64,000 nt of DNA from Scytonematopsis contorta HA4267-MV1 (GCA_019359035.1 JAHHIC010000037.1:154151-218150), one strand, 5' to 3'; counted from the first letter of the stretch, positions 1 to 9,642 are shown. Program-made: numbers and translations. The notes: a model not told the origin generated them from the letters alone.

Positions 1-530
1 CAAAGAAGCATAACAATTGACCCGGACAATACTGGAGTAAATAGAAATTGCCAAGAAGCGTTGCTCATTGTTCCAACCAGCGCAACTGCACCACCTGGAG
101 GATGAAGAGTTTTGGTTATCTGCATCAAGTTGATTGCGATAGCAACAGCCAAGGCTTTTACCCAAAATGCTGAACCAAATAAATGTAATAGAACAATACA
201 AGTTAAAGCTCCTAGTAAGTTACCTCCTATCACATTACGAGGTTGAGCCAGAGGGCTATCTGGTGTGGCAAATAAGAGTACCGCACTTGCCCCAAAGGGA
301 GCGGCAATTAAAGGATATTTGGTATGTGCTGTTAGATAAGCAAGAGTTGCAATTCCTAAAAAACTACCAAGACCCGACAAAAGAATTTGTTGAAGTGACA
401 ACTGAGGTTGGTACAAAGAACTACTAAGTAATCCTGATAAATACTTTTTCAATAAAAGTAAGACTTGGTTACGAAATTTTTTAGGCAAAGAAGTTATATT
501 AATTCTTCGCTTACAAAATAACTTTATCAT
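1..530 (-). CDS. HPP-family integral membrane protein (partial, runs off the left edge)
   Basis: The minus-strand frame is open from an ATG at 530 to the window edge, giving 176 residues without the C-terminus. It has several hydrophobic segments and the family signature LHPPGGA around residues 142-148, plus the upstream PFGASAVLLFATP segment near residues 78-90. HPP proteins of cyanobacteria and chloroplasts are linked to nitrite transport across the membrane, so a nitrite-uptake role is likely but inferred only from the family. No clear Shine-Dalgarno is seen before the ATG. The plus-strand ORF at 167-427 is its shadow. Confidence 0.85.
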   Translation of the reverse strand, partial: MIKLFCKRRINITSLPKKFRNQVLLLLKKYLSGLLSSSLYQPQLSLQQILLSGLGSFLGIATLAYLTAHTKYPLIAAPFGASAVLLFATPDSPLAQPRNVIGGNLLGALTCIVLLHLFGSAFWVKALAVAIAINLMQITKTLHPPGGAVALVGTMSNASWQFLFTPVLSGSIVMLL

Positions 531-896
531 GAGTATTAATTAATTGGAGAAACACAAGTTTTATAACAAAATCCACAAATTCCAGAAAAAACTACGGATG
601 AGATTTTGATGTAATATATAATACTTTTACAAGTATCTCATCAGATTGCTTGTAATGTCATAGTAACTTAATTTTTTAGTAAAAAGTAACAAAATATACG
701 GTTTTTTTATTGGTTTTTAAAATGCAATATATTGATTAATTTAGGCAGTTTTCTTAAACGCAATAAAGCCTGCCTTATAAGGATTTACACGCAGTAAGGC
801 AGTTGGAGCTTTAATATATGTAATTTTTAATTGATGTGACACTTTTGCACGAAAAAATTTTTATTCGAGAAAAAATAAGCTTTAACAACCTTTAAC
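531..896. other. AT-rich intergenic region with one hairpin
   Basis: No gene was found. A 7-bp stem (TGCCTTA at 771-777 with TAAGGCA at 795-801) lies downstream of the minus-strand gene that ends at 897 and could help terminate it. The rest is AT-rich and should hold the promoter of the HPP gene. Confidence 0.4.
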
Positions 897-1163
897 TTAA
901 TAAGCAACCATTTCCTTTTCTGTGCTAGCAAGTTCGCATTGTAAAGGAGATGTAATGTTATCTACCGACCGAAAGACTACTCGCAGTTCGTGAGGATATC
1001 TAGGACAAGGGTCGTTTTTCAGCCAGACAGGAGGCACCATCATTGGTTCATAAGCAGCAACAGTGTCGAAAACTCCAGGCTGGGATTTTAGTTCAACAAT
1101 GAATCCTGGCTGGAATTCAAATATTTCTTGCCAATCAATATCTACTTGGAAGTCCATAAACAT
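897..1163 (-). CDS. small protein of unknown function
   Basis: An 88-residue acidic protein (starting at MFMDFQVDIDW), not recognised as any family. The longest frame begins with TTG at 1169. ATG codons at 1163 and 1157 are better starts, and none has a good Shine-Dalgarno. The sequence is typical soluble protein: aromatic residues, a PPVWL segment and no membrane segment. It stands alone, divergent from the gene at 1613. Coding status rests on composition and frame length only. Confidence 0.5.
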   Translation of the reverse strand: MFMDFQVDIDWQEIFEFQPGFIVELKSQPGVFDTVAAYEPMMVPPVWLKNDPCPRYPHELRVVFRSVDNITSPLQCELASTEKEMVAY

Positions 1164-1169
1164 CAACAA

Positions 1170-1612
1170 AAATTATTCTTATACCCTAATCATAAGCGAT
1201 TTTCACAAAAAACATGAAAATTCTGTAGCTTTTGATACGATTTGTAATTTTTTAGCCTCACGCAAGAAAATATTTAACGTGTTTTTACTAGTCTCAAAAA
1301 AAAAATGGTAATTAATTTTGCTACAATCACTGAGGCGCATAATCTAAAGAATTCAAATTTTTCATACAGGTTATCTTCAAGCGGGCTACAACAATAAGCG
1401 TGCTATTCGGGTATGAAGGCACTACTGATTATATTTTTCAGCAAATTTTCTTATTTGTAATGATTATTTTGCTACTTTTAACCAATAATTAGTTACATCT
1501 GTAATAACACTTTTATACATATTTTGTCTATATTGTCAACCAATAAATTAATTGAGTATAATTTTTGGCTGGTATATAGCAATTTATTTAACTAAGAAAA
1601 GGCAGGATATCC
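1170..1612. promoter_or_regulatory. AT-rich divergent intergenic region
   Basis: This gap of about 440 bases lies between the divergent small genes at 897-1163 and 1613-1879 and must carry both promoters. No gene, strong hairpin or recognisable operator was found. A short plus-strand frame at 1063-1311 overlaps the minus gene and looks like a shadow. Confidence 0.3.
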
Positions 1613-1879
1613 ATGTCAGACCAATTCACTTTTACTGTCACCAATCAAACCGAGCAGACAATTACAGAGTTGTGGGTATCCCTTGATGATGAAGAGTGGT
1701 CTCCATTTGATATAGGTATGGAAGGAATTCCATCTGGTGACACAGCAACAATCGCTTGGGCTGAATATACAAATGATTCACCCTGTGAATGGTACATTTC
1801 TGCTGTTTTTGAAGATGAATCTGAAACTGAGTCAGCTGTATTCAACTTTTGCGAAGAACCCGCTCTTACAATTGAGTAA
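1613..1879 (+). CDS. small acidic protein of unknown function
   Basis: An 88-residue, strongly acidic protein, not recognised. It is preceded by a reasonable Shine-Dalgarno (AGGCAGGA about 7 nt before the ATG) and followed at once by a clean hairpin terminator, so it looks like a single-gene transcript. The sequence alternates polar and hydrophobic residues (FTFTVTNQT, TATIAWAEY, EWYISAVF), which suggests a small beta-sandwich. There is no signal peptide. Confidence 0.65.
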   Translation: MSDQFTFTVTNQTEQTITELWVSLDDEEWSPFDIGMEGIPSGDTATIAWAEYTNDSPCEWYISAVFEDESETESAVFNFCEEPALTIE

Positions 1880-1890
1880 TTTTTAGACAG

Positions 1891-1918
1891 CCGCTCTACG
1901 GAATATCTTGTAGAGCGG
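1891..1918 (+). terminator. hairpin terminator of the 1613-1879 gene
   Basis: A perfect 9-bp stem, CCGCTCTAC at 1891-1899 with GTAGAGCGG at 1910-1918, and a 10-nt loop, 12 bases after the stop codon. There is no long T run, so it may be a weak intrinsic terminator or an RNA 3' end stabiliser. Confidence 0.6.
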
Positions 1919-2153
1919 TATGATTTATAAAGGCTATTTTTTAATTATTTTTAGAATTCTCATTTACAAATTAAATAAATTCATTTGATTATCCCCAACA
2001 ATATTGTATTCAAAATAATATTTAATATTATAGATATTTCTCATTCAAATCCTTATTTAGGAATTTTTGTTACTCAATAAAACATTATTTCCTAAACTTT
2101 TATCTCAAATTATCTACCAAAAGACCTGTAAGTTAAAGTGTAACAAATAACTT

Positions 2154-2174
2154 CTGTGAGACCTGAACTCACAG
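2154..2174 (-). terminator. hairpin downstream of the DUF3067 gene
   Basis: A 7-bp stem, CTGTGAG at 2154-2160 with CTCACAG at 2168-2174, about 33 bases beyond the end of the minus-strand gene at 2207. It is followed on that strand by an AT-rich stretch. It is a plausible terminator, not a strong one. Confidence 0.35.
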
Positions 2175-2206
2175 TAATTATTTATTCGTAAGGAGTAAAG
2201 TTTAAT

Positions 2207-2515
2207 TTACAACAGCCATTCAGATGCGCGTTCGCCTAAATCCAAAGGAATACTCACCGCCTTTCCCAGTCGCGGACGTTCCCGTGTTTGTCTAATAAAA
2301 GTTTCTACCTGTGCCACCCCACCAAAGGCATTTAGGTAGCTTGCTATACCTTCCAAATGTTCTAAGTATTCCGCTTCACTCATCGGAAAGGAGACCTGTT
2401 CCAGGTATTTCCACATGACCTGCAAAAAAATTTTCCCCTGCGCTCGCCTAAGTTGAACGTCGTAGGAGCGTTGCCACTTTTCCAATAACAGTTGATGTAA
2501 TTCCTGTCCAGTCAT
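2207..2515 (-). CDS. DUF3067 family protein
   Basis: A 102-residue protein that I recognise as DUF3067, conserved in cyanobacteria and plastid-bearing plants and of unknown function. Diagnostic parts are the N-terminal MTGQELHQLLLEKW, the RAQGKIFLQVMWKYLEQ segment and the C-terminal RPRLGKAVSIPLDLGERAS. The length matches the family. It is divergent from petC with about 230 bases between them. The family's phylogenetic distribution and this place suggest a photosynthesis-related role, which is inference. Confidence 0.78.
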   Translation of the reverse strand: MTGQELHQLLLEKWQRSYDVQLRRAQGKIFLQVMWKYLEQVSFPMSEAEYLEHLEGIASYLNAFGGVAQVETFIRQTRERPRLGKAVSIPLDLGERASEWLL

Positions 2516-2744
2516 AGATTTTTTAAATTATATTTTTCGCGGTTCTGCTGTATTAAGTTTCGTGACTCCAGTATGATAAGGATATAAAGAAATGTAATGC
2601 TACCAAAAACGATACCAGATATATCTTTGAAGAGAAAATTCTGGCATCATAAGAGGGTTCCAGCATCTCGATACAGACACGAGTTTCCCAAAAAATGAAG
2701 CTCAAGTCAAAATTGTAAACAAAATACACAAAACGCTGTAGGTT

Positions 2745-3284
2745 ATGGCTCAATTTTCTGAAAACATGGATGTACCCGATATGGGGCGACGCCAGTTTAT
2801 GAACCTTCTCACTTTTGGGACGGTCACTGGTGTAGCATTGGGAGCATTGTATCCCGTTGTCAATTATTTTATCCCTCCTGCGACTGGTGGTGGTGGCGGC
2901 GGAACCACCGCGAAAGACGATTTGGGCAATAATGTCAGCGTCAGCAAGTTTTTGGGCAGCCATAATGTAGGCGATCGCGTTTTGGTTCAAGGACTTAAGG
3001 GCGACCCCACCTATATTGTGGTCGATAGCAAAGAAGCAATTAGGGAATATGGTTTAAACGCAATCTGTACTCACTTGGGTTGTGTAGTACCCTGGGTTGC
3101 GGCAGAAGATAAATTCAAATGTCCATGTCACGGTTCACAGTACGACGCTACTGGTAAAGTAGTTAGGGGACCTGCACCACGTTCATTAGCTCTGGCACAT
3201 ACAGCAGTAGAGGACGACGCAATCGTCCTCACCACTTGGACGGAAACCGACTTCCGCACCAACGAAGACCCTTGGTGGGCATAG
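2745..3284 (+). CDS. petC: cytochrome b6f Rieske iron-sulfur protein
   Basis: A 179-residue Rieske subunit of the cytochrome b6f complex, which passes electrons from plastoquinol to cytochrome f at the thylakoid membrane. It has a twin-arginine-type N-terminus (GRRQFMN at 14-20), one membrane helix at about 21-43, then the Gly-rich hinge. The 2Fe-2S ligands lie in CTHLGC (C108, H110) and CPCHGS (C126, H129), with the disulfide cysteines C113 and C128. The length is normal. petA follows after about 108 bases on the same strand, the usual cyanobacterial petCA order. Confidence 0.97.
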   Translation: MAQFSENMDVPDMGRRQFMNLLTFGTVTGVALGALYPVVNYFIPPATGGGGGGTTAKDDLGNNVSVSKFLGSHNVGDRVLVQGLKGDPTYIVVDSKEAIREYGLNAICTHLGCVVPWVAAEDKFKCPCHGSQYDATGKVVRGPAPRSLALAHTAVEDDAIVLTTWTETDFRTNEDPWWA

Positions 3285-3290
3285 TCTTTT

Positions 3291-3345
3291 GTTGGCTGTT
3301 AACTGCTGACTGTTGACTGTTGACTGTTGACTGTTGACTGCCAAC
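3291..3345 (+). repeat. short tandem heptamer repeat (TGACTGT type)
   Basis: Imperfect copies of the 7-mer CTGTTGA fill most of the space between petC and petA. This kind of short tandemly repeated sequence is common in filamentous cyanobacteria. Confidence 0.85.
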
Positions 3346-3392
3346 TGACTAATAACTAAATACCAAAATACATTGTCTTGAGTCCTTAAGAG

Positions 3393-4394
3393 ATGAGAAA
3401 TACTAGTACAAGCTGGAGTTTGACTCGCAGTGCGAGAGCAATTCTTAAAACATTGCTCGTAGCTGTAGCAACAGTTACCTTTTTCTTTAGCAGCGATTTA
3501 GCACTGCCCCAATCTGCTGCTGCTTATCCCTTCTGGGCACAACAAACAGCTCCAGAAACCCCTCGCGAAGCGACTGGGAAAATCGTATGTGCTAACTGTC
3601 ACTTAGCCGCAAAAAATACGGAAGTAGAAATTCCTCAAGCGGTGCTGCCTGATACAGTGTTTAAAGCTGTAGTAAAGATACCCTACGATACCAATGTGCA
3701 ACAAGTTGGTGCGGATGGTTCTAAGGTCGGCTTACAAGTTGGTGCGGTAATTGTTTTACCAGAGGGCTTCAAGATTGCTCCTGAGGAAAGAATTACTGAA
3801 GAGCTAAAGGAAGAAGTTGGCGATGTATATTTCCAACCCTACAGCGACACGAAAGAAAACATCGTCATCGTTGGACCATTACCAGGAGAACAATACCAAG
3901 AAATAGTCTTCCCTGTTCTTTCTCCTAACCCAGCAACCGATAAGAACGTTCACTTTGGTAAGTATCCCGTAAACGTAGGTGGAAACCGAGGTCGCGGACA
4001 AGTTTACCCAACGGGTGATAAGAGTAATAACAACGCTTACGAAGCTTCCGCTGCTGGTACAATCACCAGAATTGACAAACAGGAAGATGAAGACGGTAAC
4101 GTAAAATACGCTGTTAGCATTCAAACGGAATCTGGTGATGTTGTAACTGATACCGTTCCTGCTGGTCCAGAATTTATAGTTTCCGAAGGACAAACTGTTA
4201 AAGATGGTGAAGCTTTAACAAATAATCCTAACGTTGGTGGTTTCGGTCAAAAAGATGCCGAAGTCGTACTGCAAGACCCAAGTCGAGTTGGTTGGATGAT
4301 TGCTTTTGTCTGTTTAACAATGATGGCACAAATTATGCTCGTCCTGAAGAAGAAACAGGTAGAAGTAGTTCAAGCTGCCGAAATGAATTTCTAA
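3393..4394 (+). CDS. petA: cytochrome f
   Basis: A 333-residue apocytochrome f, the c-type haem subunit of the b6f complex that reduces plastocyanin or cytochrome c6 in the thylakoid lumen. A signal peptide ends in SAAA before Y45, whose amino group is the axial haem ligand in the mature protein. The haem-binding CANCH is at 66-70. A single membrane anchor (about 299-318) is followed by a short stromal tail. Length and motifs are complete, and it is downstream of petC as one operon. Confidence 0.97.
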   Translation: MRNTSTSWSLTRSARAILKTLLVAVATVTFFFSSDLALPQSAAAYPFWAQQTAPETPREATGKIVCANCHLAAKNTEVEIPQAVLPDTVFKAVVKIPYDTNVQQVGADGSKVGLQVGAVIVLPEGFKIAPEERITEELKEEVGDVYFQPYSDTKENIVIVGPLPGEQYQEIVFPVLSPNPATDKNVHFGKYPVNVGGNRGRGQVYPTGDKSNNNAYEASAAGTITRIDKQEDEDGNVKYAVSIQTESGDVVTDTVPAGPEFIVSEGQTVKDGEALTNNPNVGGFGQKDAEVVLQDPSRVGWMIAFVCLTMMAQIMLVLKKKQVEVVQAAEMNF

Positions 4395-4420
4395 GTTTCC
4401 TCATTGGAATCAACAATTTG

Positions 4421-4468
4421 GACGGGCTTTTTTTTTAAGCCTGTCTTTTTTTAAGCTTGTCTTTTTTT
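4421..4468 (+). terminator. terminator after petA
   Basis: GACGGGCT and AGCCTGTC pair as an 8-bp stem with one G-U around a T-rich loop, followed by T runs. The segment AAGCYTGTC plus T7 is repeated, so two overlapping terminators may exist. Confidence 0.55.
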
Positions 4469-4498
4469 AGTATCCGATTTTTTCTTGTGGAACTGTGT

Positions 4499-4717
4499 AT
4501 GAAAGTTAGAGACAATACAATTAAGTTAAATCAGTTTTTAAAGTTGATGGGTATCGCATCAACCGGAGGACAAGCCAAGCTGATGATTCAAGGTGGGGAG
4601 GTACTATTAAATGGGATGTTGGAAACTCGACGAGGAAAAAAATTAGTTCCGGGTGATAAAGTTACGGTCAATGGACAAACTTTGGTGGTCAATTTGGATA
4701 ATAGTCAAGAGCATTAA
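4499..4717 (+). CDS. S4 RNA-binding domain protein
   Basis: A 72-residue protein that is almost entirely one S4 fold: LNQFLKLMGIASTGGQAK, then IQGGEVLLNGMLETRRGKKL and PGDKV. Such stand-alone S4 proteins (YbcJ/RqcP-like) bind structured RNA on or near the ribosome. A longer frame starts at 4457 but adds an atypical hydrophobic leader that overlaps the petA terminator, so I chose the ATG at 4499. No strong Shine-Dalgarno is present. Confidence 0.8.
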   Translation: MKVRDNTIKLNQFLKLMGIASTGGQAKLMIQGGEVLLNGMLETRRGKKLVPGDKVTVNGQTLVVNLDNSQEH

Positions 4718-4939
4718 TTAACTTTCTATGTTGAGCTAATATTTTTTGTTTGGTTTATATTGCATTGTCAGACAAATGTAGCATTATTGACAATAGTGTC
4801 AGTTGAGATTCTGGCACAAGCAATTACTATTAATAATACCGCTCATAGTACTTTGATACCACAAATACGGTGGAAGTATCCCACATCTACCATCTACACT
4901 GAGGGTATAAACCTCGAAAAGAACTGGAGGTGCTGCATC

Positions 4940-5755
4940 ATGGTACAACAAGTTTCACAATTTGAGACCGCCGATGACTTATTTATCTACCCTGAGAGCG
5001 ACGGTCAACCAATGGCGGAAAATACAATACAGTTTCGTTGGATTGTGACGATAAAGGAAAATTTAGAAATACTTTTCGCAGCAAACCCAGATGTATTTAT
5101 CGCAGGGGATTTATTTTGGTATCCAATAGAAAAAGATACGGACACAAAATATGCTCCCGATACAATGGTAGTCTTCGGTAGACCAAAGGGTGACAGGGGT
5201 TCGTATATACAGTGCAAGGAGGGAAATATCCCACCACAAGTAGTATTTGAAGTCTTGTCACCCAGTAACACCAAAGCAGAAATGCAAAACAAGCTTGACT
5301 TTTATAATAAATATGGTGTGGAAGAATATTATCTTTACAACCCCTACAAAAATAATTTAACTGGCTGGTTGCGTGACAAAAGAAATTTAAAACAAATCAC
5401 AAATATAAATGGCTGGACAAGTCCGCGTCTTTCCATCAAGTTTGTACTAACATCCACAACACTGGAAATTTATCGTCCAGATGGACGGAAATTCTTGACA
5501 CCTGTAGAACTTGAAGAGCAACGTCAACAGGCAGAAAAGCTTGCGGATGCTGAACGACAGCGGGCGGACACACAACAACAACGTGCGGATGCTGAACGAC
5601 AGCGGGCGGACGCACAACAACAGCGTGCCGATGCTGAACGACAAGCGAGGTTAGATGGAGTGCCTAAATTGTTATCTATGGGATTGAGCGTGGAACAAGT
5701 CGCACAAGCACTTTCATTGACTACGCAAGAAGTAGAAGAAATTAGAAATATATAA
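4940..5755 (+). CDS. Uma2-family (DUF820) endonuclease-like protein with coiled-coil tail
   Basis: A 271-residue protein of the Uma2/DUF820 family, which has a PD-(D/E)XK nuclease fold and is greatly expanded in cyanobacteria with unclear role. Visible family parts are YAPDTMVVFG, PPQVVFEVLSPS and the EEYYLYNP strand. The C-terminal third is a coiled coil built from repeats of ADAERQRADAQQQR, then a short module GLSVEQVAQALSLTTQEVEEI resembling the Rpn tails at 42-43 kb. The frame opens further upstream, but ATG 4940 has a good GGAGG 9 nt before it. Confidence 0.85.
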   Translation: MVQQVSQFETADDLFIYPESDGQPMAENTIQFRWIVTIKENLEILFAANPDVFIAGDLFWYPIEKDTDTKYAPDTMVVFGRPKGDRGSYIQCKEGNIPPQVVFEVLSPSNTKAEMQNKLDFYNKYGVEEYYLYNPYKNNLTGWLRDKRNLKQITNINGWTSPRLSIKFVLTSTTLEIYRPDGRKFLTPVELEEQRQQAEKLADAERQRADTQQQRADAERQRADAQQQRADAERQARLDGVPKLLSMGLSVEQVAQALSLTTQEVEEIRNI

Positions 5756-5784
5756 ACTTCAAGTTTTTTTATTTTTGCTATTGC

Positions 5785-7098
5785 TTAACTTTCATTCTTG
5801 TTCTTTTTAGGTGGTTCAGATGGGTAATAATCATCCCCAATCCTGAAGTTACTAGCTTGTTGACCGAAGTTAATGTTTTGGTCTCCATATTGCTGCACAT
5901 TTTGCACTAAGCGAGCATCATCCTTAGTCAAAGGCTGTTGCTTAGACTTATCGAAAGTAGCATTTGCTTTAACTTCTTCATCCTGACGTTGAAACAAATA
6001 CCCATCCCGCACTCTCATAAAAATAACAGGTGTAGCAAAATCGCGTTTTCTATACTGTGTTTCCAAAGCAACAGTGCGTCGAGCATTCTGTGCTGCAACA
6101 TCTACTGGTGTGTCCAGTCCTAAACGTTCATAAAACTCGTAAGCAAATTGACTTGCAGTCATGTTGGAGACATCATATTGCATCGCTAACACAACTGAGA
6201 TATTTTGCTGCACAATTTTTGAAGCTACACCGAAAAAAGCTTGAGATGCTGAGATAGCAGCACTTTCACATGCTTGTAGGAAAACAATTGCTGGGTGATG
6301 ACGGTTAAAAAGCTCACCAAAAAAACTAGCATCTACCCAATTCGCTGTATTAAAAACTTTTTTTACCAAAGCGATTTCACCTACATTGTCCCCATTTTCA
6401 TTCTGCAAGCGTCCATGCCCAATAAAGTGAAAAATATGGGGTTCTTTTTCGAGTAAAGCATCAATCGCGCTAGGGGTTGCTTGCTTTACGATAGGCAAAA
6501 GTTCAATATTTTCTGGTTGGTTGTTCGCAAGGTCTTGTAATAAATTCTCTACTGTCTGGAATTCAACTTCTCCTAAATCTTTAGGTGCGGCAATAGCCAG
6601 CGCAATCCTTAACTTTTCCCTCTGTTTTAATTGAATGGCTGGGGCTGGTTGCCATTGGGAGCGACGACGGGAAAAAACTAACTTTGGGTCTGTACTCATC
6701 CAAATTTCACCCAAGTTTGCACTTGTGGGTAAGCACATAAATTCCCAAGGCAATGCTGCAACTTCTGGCATACCTTGTTCATCAATGTCCAACTCTACTC
6801 TCAGCAGTTGTTTTTCTTGTTGTACTACCTGTCCGTGAAAATTTACAAAGTCCTGACGTAGAGTATTGTCAAATAAAGCATTAAATAAAGCTTCTCCAAG
6901 CATACGCGCTTGCTTGGAATTTTTGATTTCTCCGCTTTGGGCTGTTTGGACTAAAGAGTTAATTTCTTCTAAGTTATCTGTGTAGCTAAAAACACCATAA
7001 GGCTCGCCCAAAAGTTGATGTTTAGCGTCCCACTTTTCTACCTGTACGCGCTCGTAATTAACTAAACGTATACGATAAGTATAATAATTTTTGGTCAT
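5785..7098 (-). CDS. CHAT-domain (caspase-like) protease
   Basis: A 437-residue CHAT peptidase. The catalytic dyad is visible as HFIGHGR (His about 228) and FLQACESA (Cys about 277). The N-terminal half is an uncharacterised sensor region and the last 40 residues hold the motif QQYGDQNINFGQQASNFRI, a version of which recurs in the FGE-like protein at 9572-10879. The frame extends to a TTG at 7131, but ATG 7098 fits better. It lies about 50 bases after the unknown gene at 7148-8053 and is probably co-transcribed. CHAT proteases often serve as effectors in prokaryotic conflict systems. The substrate here is unknown. Confidence 0.88.
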   Translation of the reverse strand: MTKNYYTYRIRLVNYERVQVEKWDAKHQLLGEPYGVFSYTDNLEEINSLVQTAQSGEIKNSKQARMLGEALFNALFDNTLRQDFVNFHGQVVQQEKQLLRVELDIDEQGMPEVAALPWEFMCLPTSANLGEIWMSTDPKLVFSRRRSQWQPAPAIQLKQREKLRIALAIAAPKDLGEVEFQTVENLLQDLANNQPENIELLPIVKQATPSAIDALLEKEPHIFHFIGHGRLQNENGDNVGEIALVKKVFNTANWVDASFFGELFNRHHPAIVFLQACESAAISASQAFFGVASKIVQQNISVVLAMQYDVSNMTASQFAYEFYERLGLDTPVDVAAQNARRTVALETQYRKRDFATPVIFMRVRDGYLFQRQDEEVKANATFDKSKQQPLTKDDARLVQNVQQYGDQNINFGQQASNFRIGDDYYPSEPPKKNKNES

Positions 7099-7147
7099 AT
7101 AATAACTAGTTTTTCTTGGGGGATGTGTCAAATTTTGCTCAAAATTT

Positions 7148-8053
7148 TTATTGTGGAAGGGTTAAAGTCCATAATTCTGAGTCCCCACGAGCAAACTGTC
7201 TTGCTGCATCATCTTCTTCCCCTAATAACTTTTGGAAACGCTCAGATAGAGCATTTGCAATATCTTCCAAAGTGGATGTTAACCAATTCATCTTTGGCTC
7301 TGCCCAGACTGTACCTCGCAAACTAATGGAATTACTTCCCTTGGGCACTTTAAAAACAATTGCAAATTTTGCTGTTCCAATTCGTTGTAAATCATCGTCA
7401 TTGATACGCCAGTAACACTGAGAATTACCTTCACCATTGGTGATAATTTCAGAGTAACCAAGTTCATGCTTATATCCAGGGAGGACAAAAAAGACATTTA
7501 AATTATCTTTAGTTGACACGTTGGCTTTGAGGTTTTCGGGAACAAAGGGCAATATTTGAGCTAACTGAGAAGTATCTATCCCTAAATTCCATTCCAAATC
7601 GCCACCTAAACTCACATCCATACCTACACCAAAGTTCAAAACTGAGCGCCACTTATCAGATGGGAACAGACTTTGAATAATTGGTTCCTTACGACCTTTT
7701 GGTCCAAAATCAAGCTCGCAGGTTAAACGTTTAAATTGAGCACCTTTTTCGGAACGTAAATCCACAGATAGTGTCATGTAATAAAAATCAAAGCTATCCC
7801 GCATTTGTTGCTTATAGATATCAATCAGTTCGGTTCCACTATTTTTAAATGTCTCCTCTGTGAGGCGAATTAGCTTGTCTTTCGGATTACCAAAGGTCAC
7901 CTTAGTTTGAAACAGACTTTTAACAGCTTCTGTCCCTACACCCTGTTTTGTACCACCGGCAAGAGTTCCCTCCCACTTTTGAACTTCTTCTAGAAGTTCA
8001 GATAATAAAGTATCTGTATCTTCCGGGTTGAGAGGGGTTGGCTCATCGGTCAT
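7148..8053 (-). CDS. unknown protein upstream of the CHAT protease
   Basis: A 301-residue protein, not recognised. It has an acidic helical N-terminus, then a beta-rich middle with alternating residues (VLNFGVGMDVSLGGDLEW) and a C-terminal helix followed by ARGDSELWTLTLPQ. There is no signal peptide or membrane helix. An in-frame ATG at 8062 touches the Shine-Dalgarno AAGGAG directly, so the ATG at 8053, 9 nt further on, is the better start. It is the first gene of an operon with the CHAT protease, so it may be its partner, regulator or target (inference). Confidence 0.7.
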   Translation of the reverse strand: MTDEPTPLNPEDTDTLLSELLEEVQKWEGTLAGGTKQGVGTEAVKSLFQTKVTFGNPKDKLIRLTEETFKNSGTELIDIYKQQMRDSFDFYYMTLSVDLRSEKGAQFKRLTCELDFGPKGRKEPIIQSLFPSDKWRSVLNFGVGMDVSLGGDLEWNLGIDTSQLAQILPFVPENLKANVSTKDNLNVFFVLPGYKHELGYSEIITNGEGNSQCYWRINDDDLQRIGTAKFAIVFKVPKGSNSISLRGTVWAEPKMNWLTSTLEDIANALSERFQKLLGEEDDAARQFARGDSELWTLTLPQ

Positions 8054-8062
8054 CTTTGACAT

Positions 8063-8304
8063 CTCCTTTATAAAAATAAAATTTTTATAAACTCAGTAAT
8101 TTCAGTATAAAAAGATGATACAAGAAGGTACGCTGCGATTCCGGAATTATTCTGATATTTTTTTTGACGTACTTTGTAAAAATATTTTACTACACAGAAA
8201 AATTCAGTATGATAAAAATAATATATTTATAATTATACAATATAGCTGGAAAACTATATTAGTCTCAGGAGTGCTCTAAATTACACTTTATTGCTAGCAA
8301 ATAC
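8063..8304. promoter_or_regulatory. divergent intergenic region
   Basis: About 240 AT-rich bases between the divergent CHAT operon and helicase gene. They should hold both promoters. No operator-like repeat is evident. Confidence 0.3.
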
Positions 8305-9642
8305 GTGGAGGAACTTTTGAATAAAGCCAGCAAACTAGAGGCGATTTTAAGCGCATGGTCGGACTTCGTTACATTATTGGATTTGAACAACGCCAAAGTT
8401 TCGGGGAATGAGATAAAGTTTAACGACGTTAAACTTTCTGAGAATTGCGTACTAATAGGTCGGGAGCTTTTTGCTGATTTAAAACGGCAGGTCAGTGAAG
8501 AAAGTAATCAGGAGGAGTCTGTTTGGGTTATATCTTTTCCTAGACTCTATACTGACGATGGGAAGGGAAGCTCTGAATATTACCCTTTATTTAGTTTGGA
8601 TATTACATCAATCCTTAAAGGAGAATATCAAGAAAATGGATGGAGCCTGAACAGTCTAGAATTAACAGAAGCGGGTGAGAACTTAACAACTTTTTTAAAG
8701 TTAGATGAGGAGCAGTCCGAGCAATTAGTTACTCAAGAAGGACTGCGACGCTTTTTGGAAACAACGTTCGGGCTAAATTTTGAGACCTATGAAGCCTGGA
8801 TGAATCAAGTATCCATACCTGGTTCATATAATATTGAGCGCAAGCCTTACTTGTTCCAGTACAAGGTCAGTAACTTTCAAAAGAACCTCAAGCTAGACTT
8901 TAAAGATATTAAGTTAAATCACAAAAATTGCTTAACATCAAAGTCCCCAGCCGATGAATATTTGTTCGGTGAGCCTCAACTTCCAGAACATGAAAGAATA
9001 TATATGGGAGCTTTTCCGACCCATCCACCAACAGAGTCACAATTAAAAGCAATTAAGCACGCACAAACAGAACCATTAACAGCAGTTCAAGGTCCACCTG
9101 GTTCTGGAAAAACTACTCTTATTCTTCATATAATAGCGCAGCAAGTTGTTAAACGTACGCTGAAATTGATTGAAACTGGCAAGGATGAAAATAACTTAAT
9201 AGTTGTAAGTAGTACTGTCAATAAAGCAGTTGACAATGTTATTGAGAAATTAGATGAATATTTTCAAGAAAAATCTGCGGATAATAAAAGTTTTTATCTG
9301 AAAGGAGGAAGTAAAACTAATATCAAATCTCCGGGAGCGGCTAGAGATGAGTTGAAAAATGCAATTACTAACTTTCTAGATAAGAATAGCTTTGATGAAA
9401 ATTTATTTAATTTTCTCGCTGAAGAAATAAAAAGAATCAAGTCGGGTTTAACAGTTCGCGAAAGTAAATATTTAAACCTAAGTCGTCAACGTAAAGCTGA
9501 TGAAGCTCAGAAACCTCAACTTCGAGAAAAAATCGAACAATTAGAATCAGAGTTAGAAAGTAACAACGCGGCTAAAAGACAATCTGAAAGCAGAGCAGCA
9601 CAATTGGAACCTTATACGCAACTTCCAGTCGACAATAACTAG
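8305..9642 (+). pseudogene. superfamily 1 DNA/RNA helicase, C-terminally truncated
   Basis: A 445-residue remnant of a DNA2/NAM7-like (AAA_11/AAA_12) SF1 helicase. The Q-motif region TESQLKAIKHAQ and the Walker A GPPGSGKTT (about residue 262) are intact, followed by LIVVSSTVNKAVDNVIEKL (motif Ia region) and a long coiled coil. Walker B and motifs III-VI are absent because the frame ends inside the 3' end of the opposite FGE-like gene. It starts at GTG 8305; TTG 8317 after GGAGG is an alternative. It should not be able to hydrolyse ATP normally or act as a helicase. Confidence 0.8.

Noticed and set aside
167..427. Plus-strand 86-codon ORF at the left end
   Set aside because: It is antisense to the HPP-family membrane protein, whose LHPPGGA motif and hydrophobic segments are clearly real.
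2553..2990. Minus-strand 145-codon ORF over petC
   Set aside because: It is the shadow of petC and has no start context of its own.
7148..8053. Bacterial gasdermin as CHAT substrate
   Set aside because: No N-terminal Cys for lipidation, and the sequence does not match what I know of gasdermins; only a weak beta pattern supports it.
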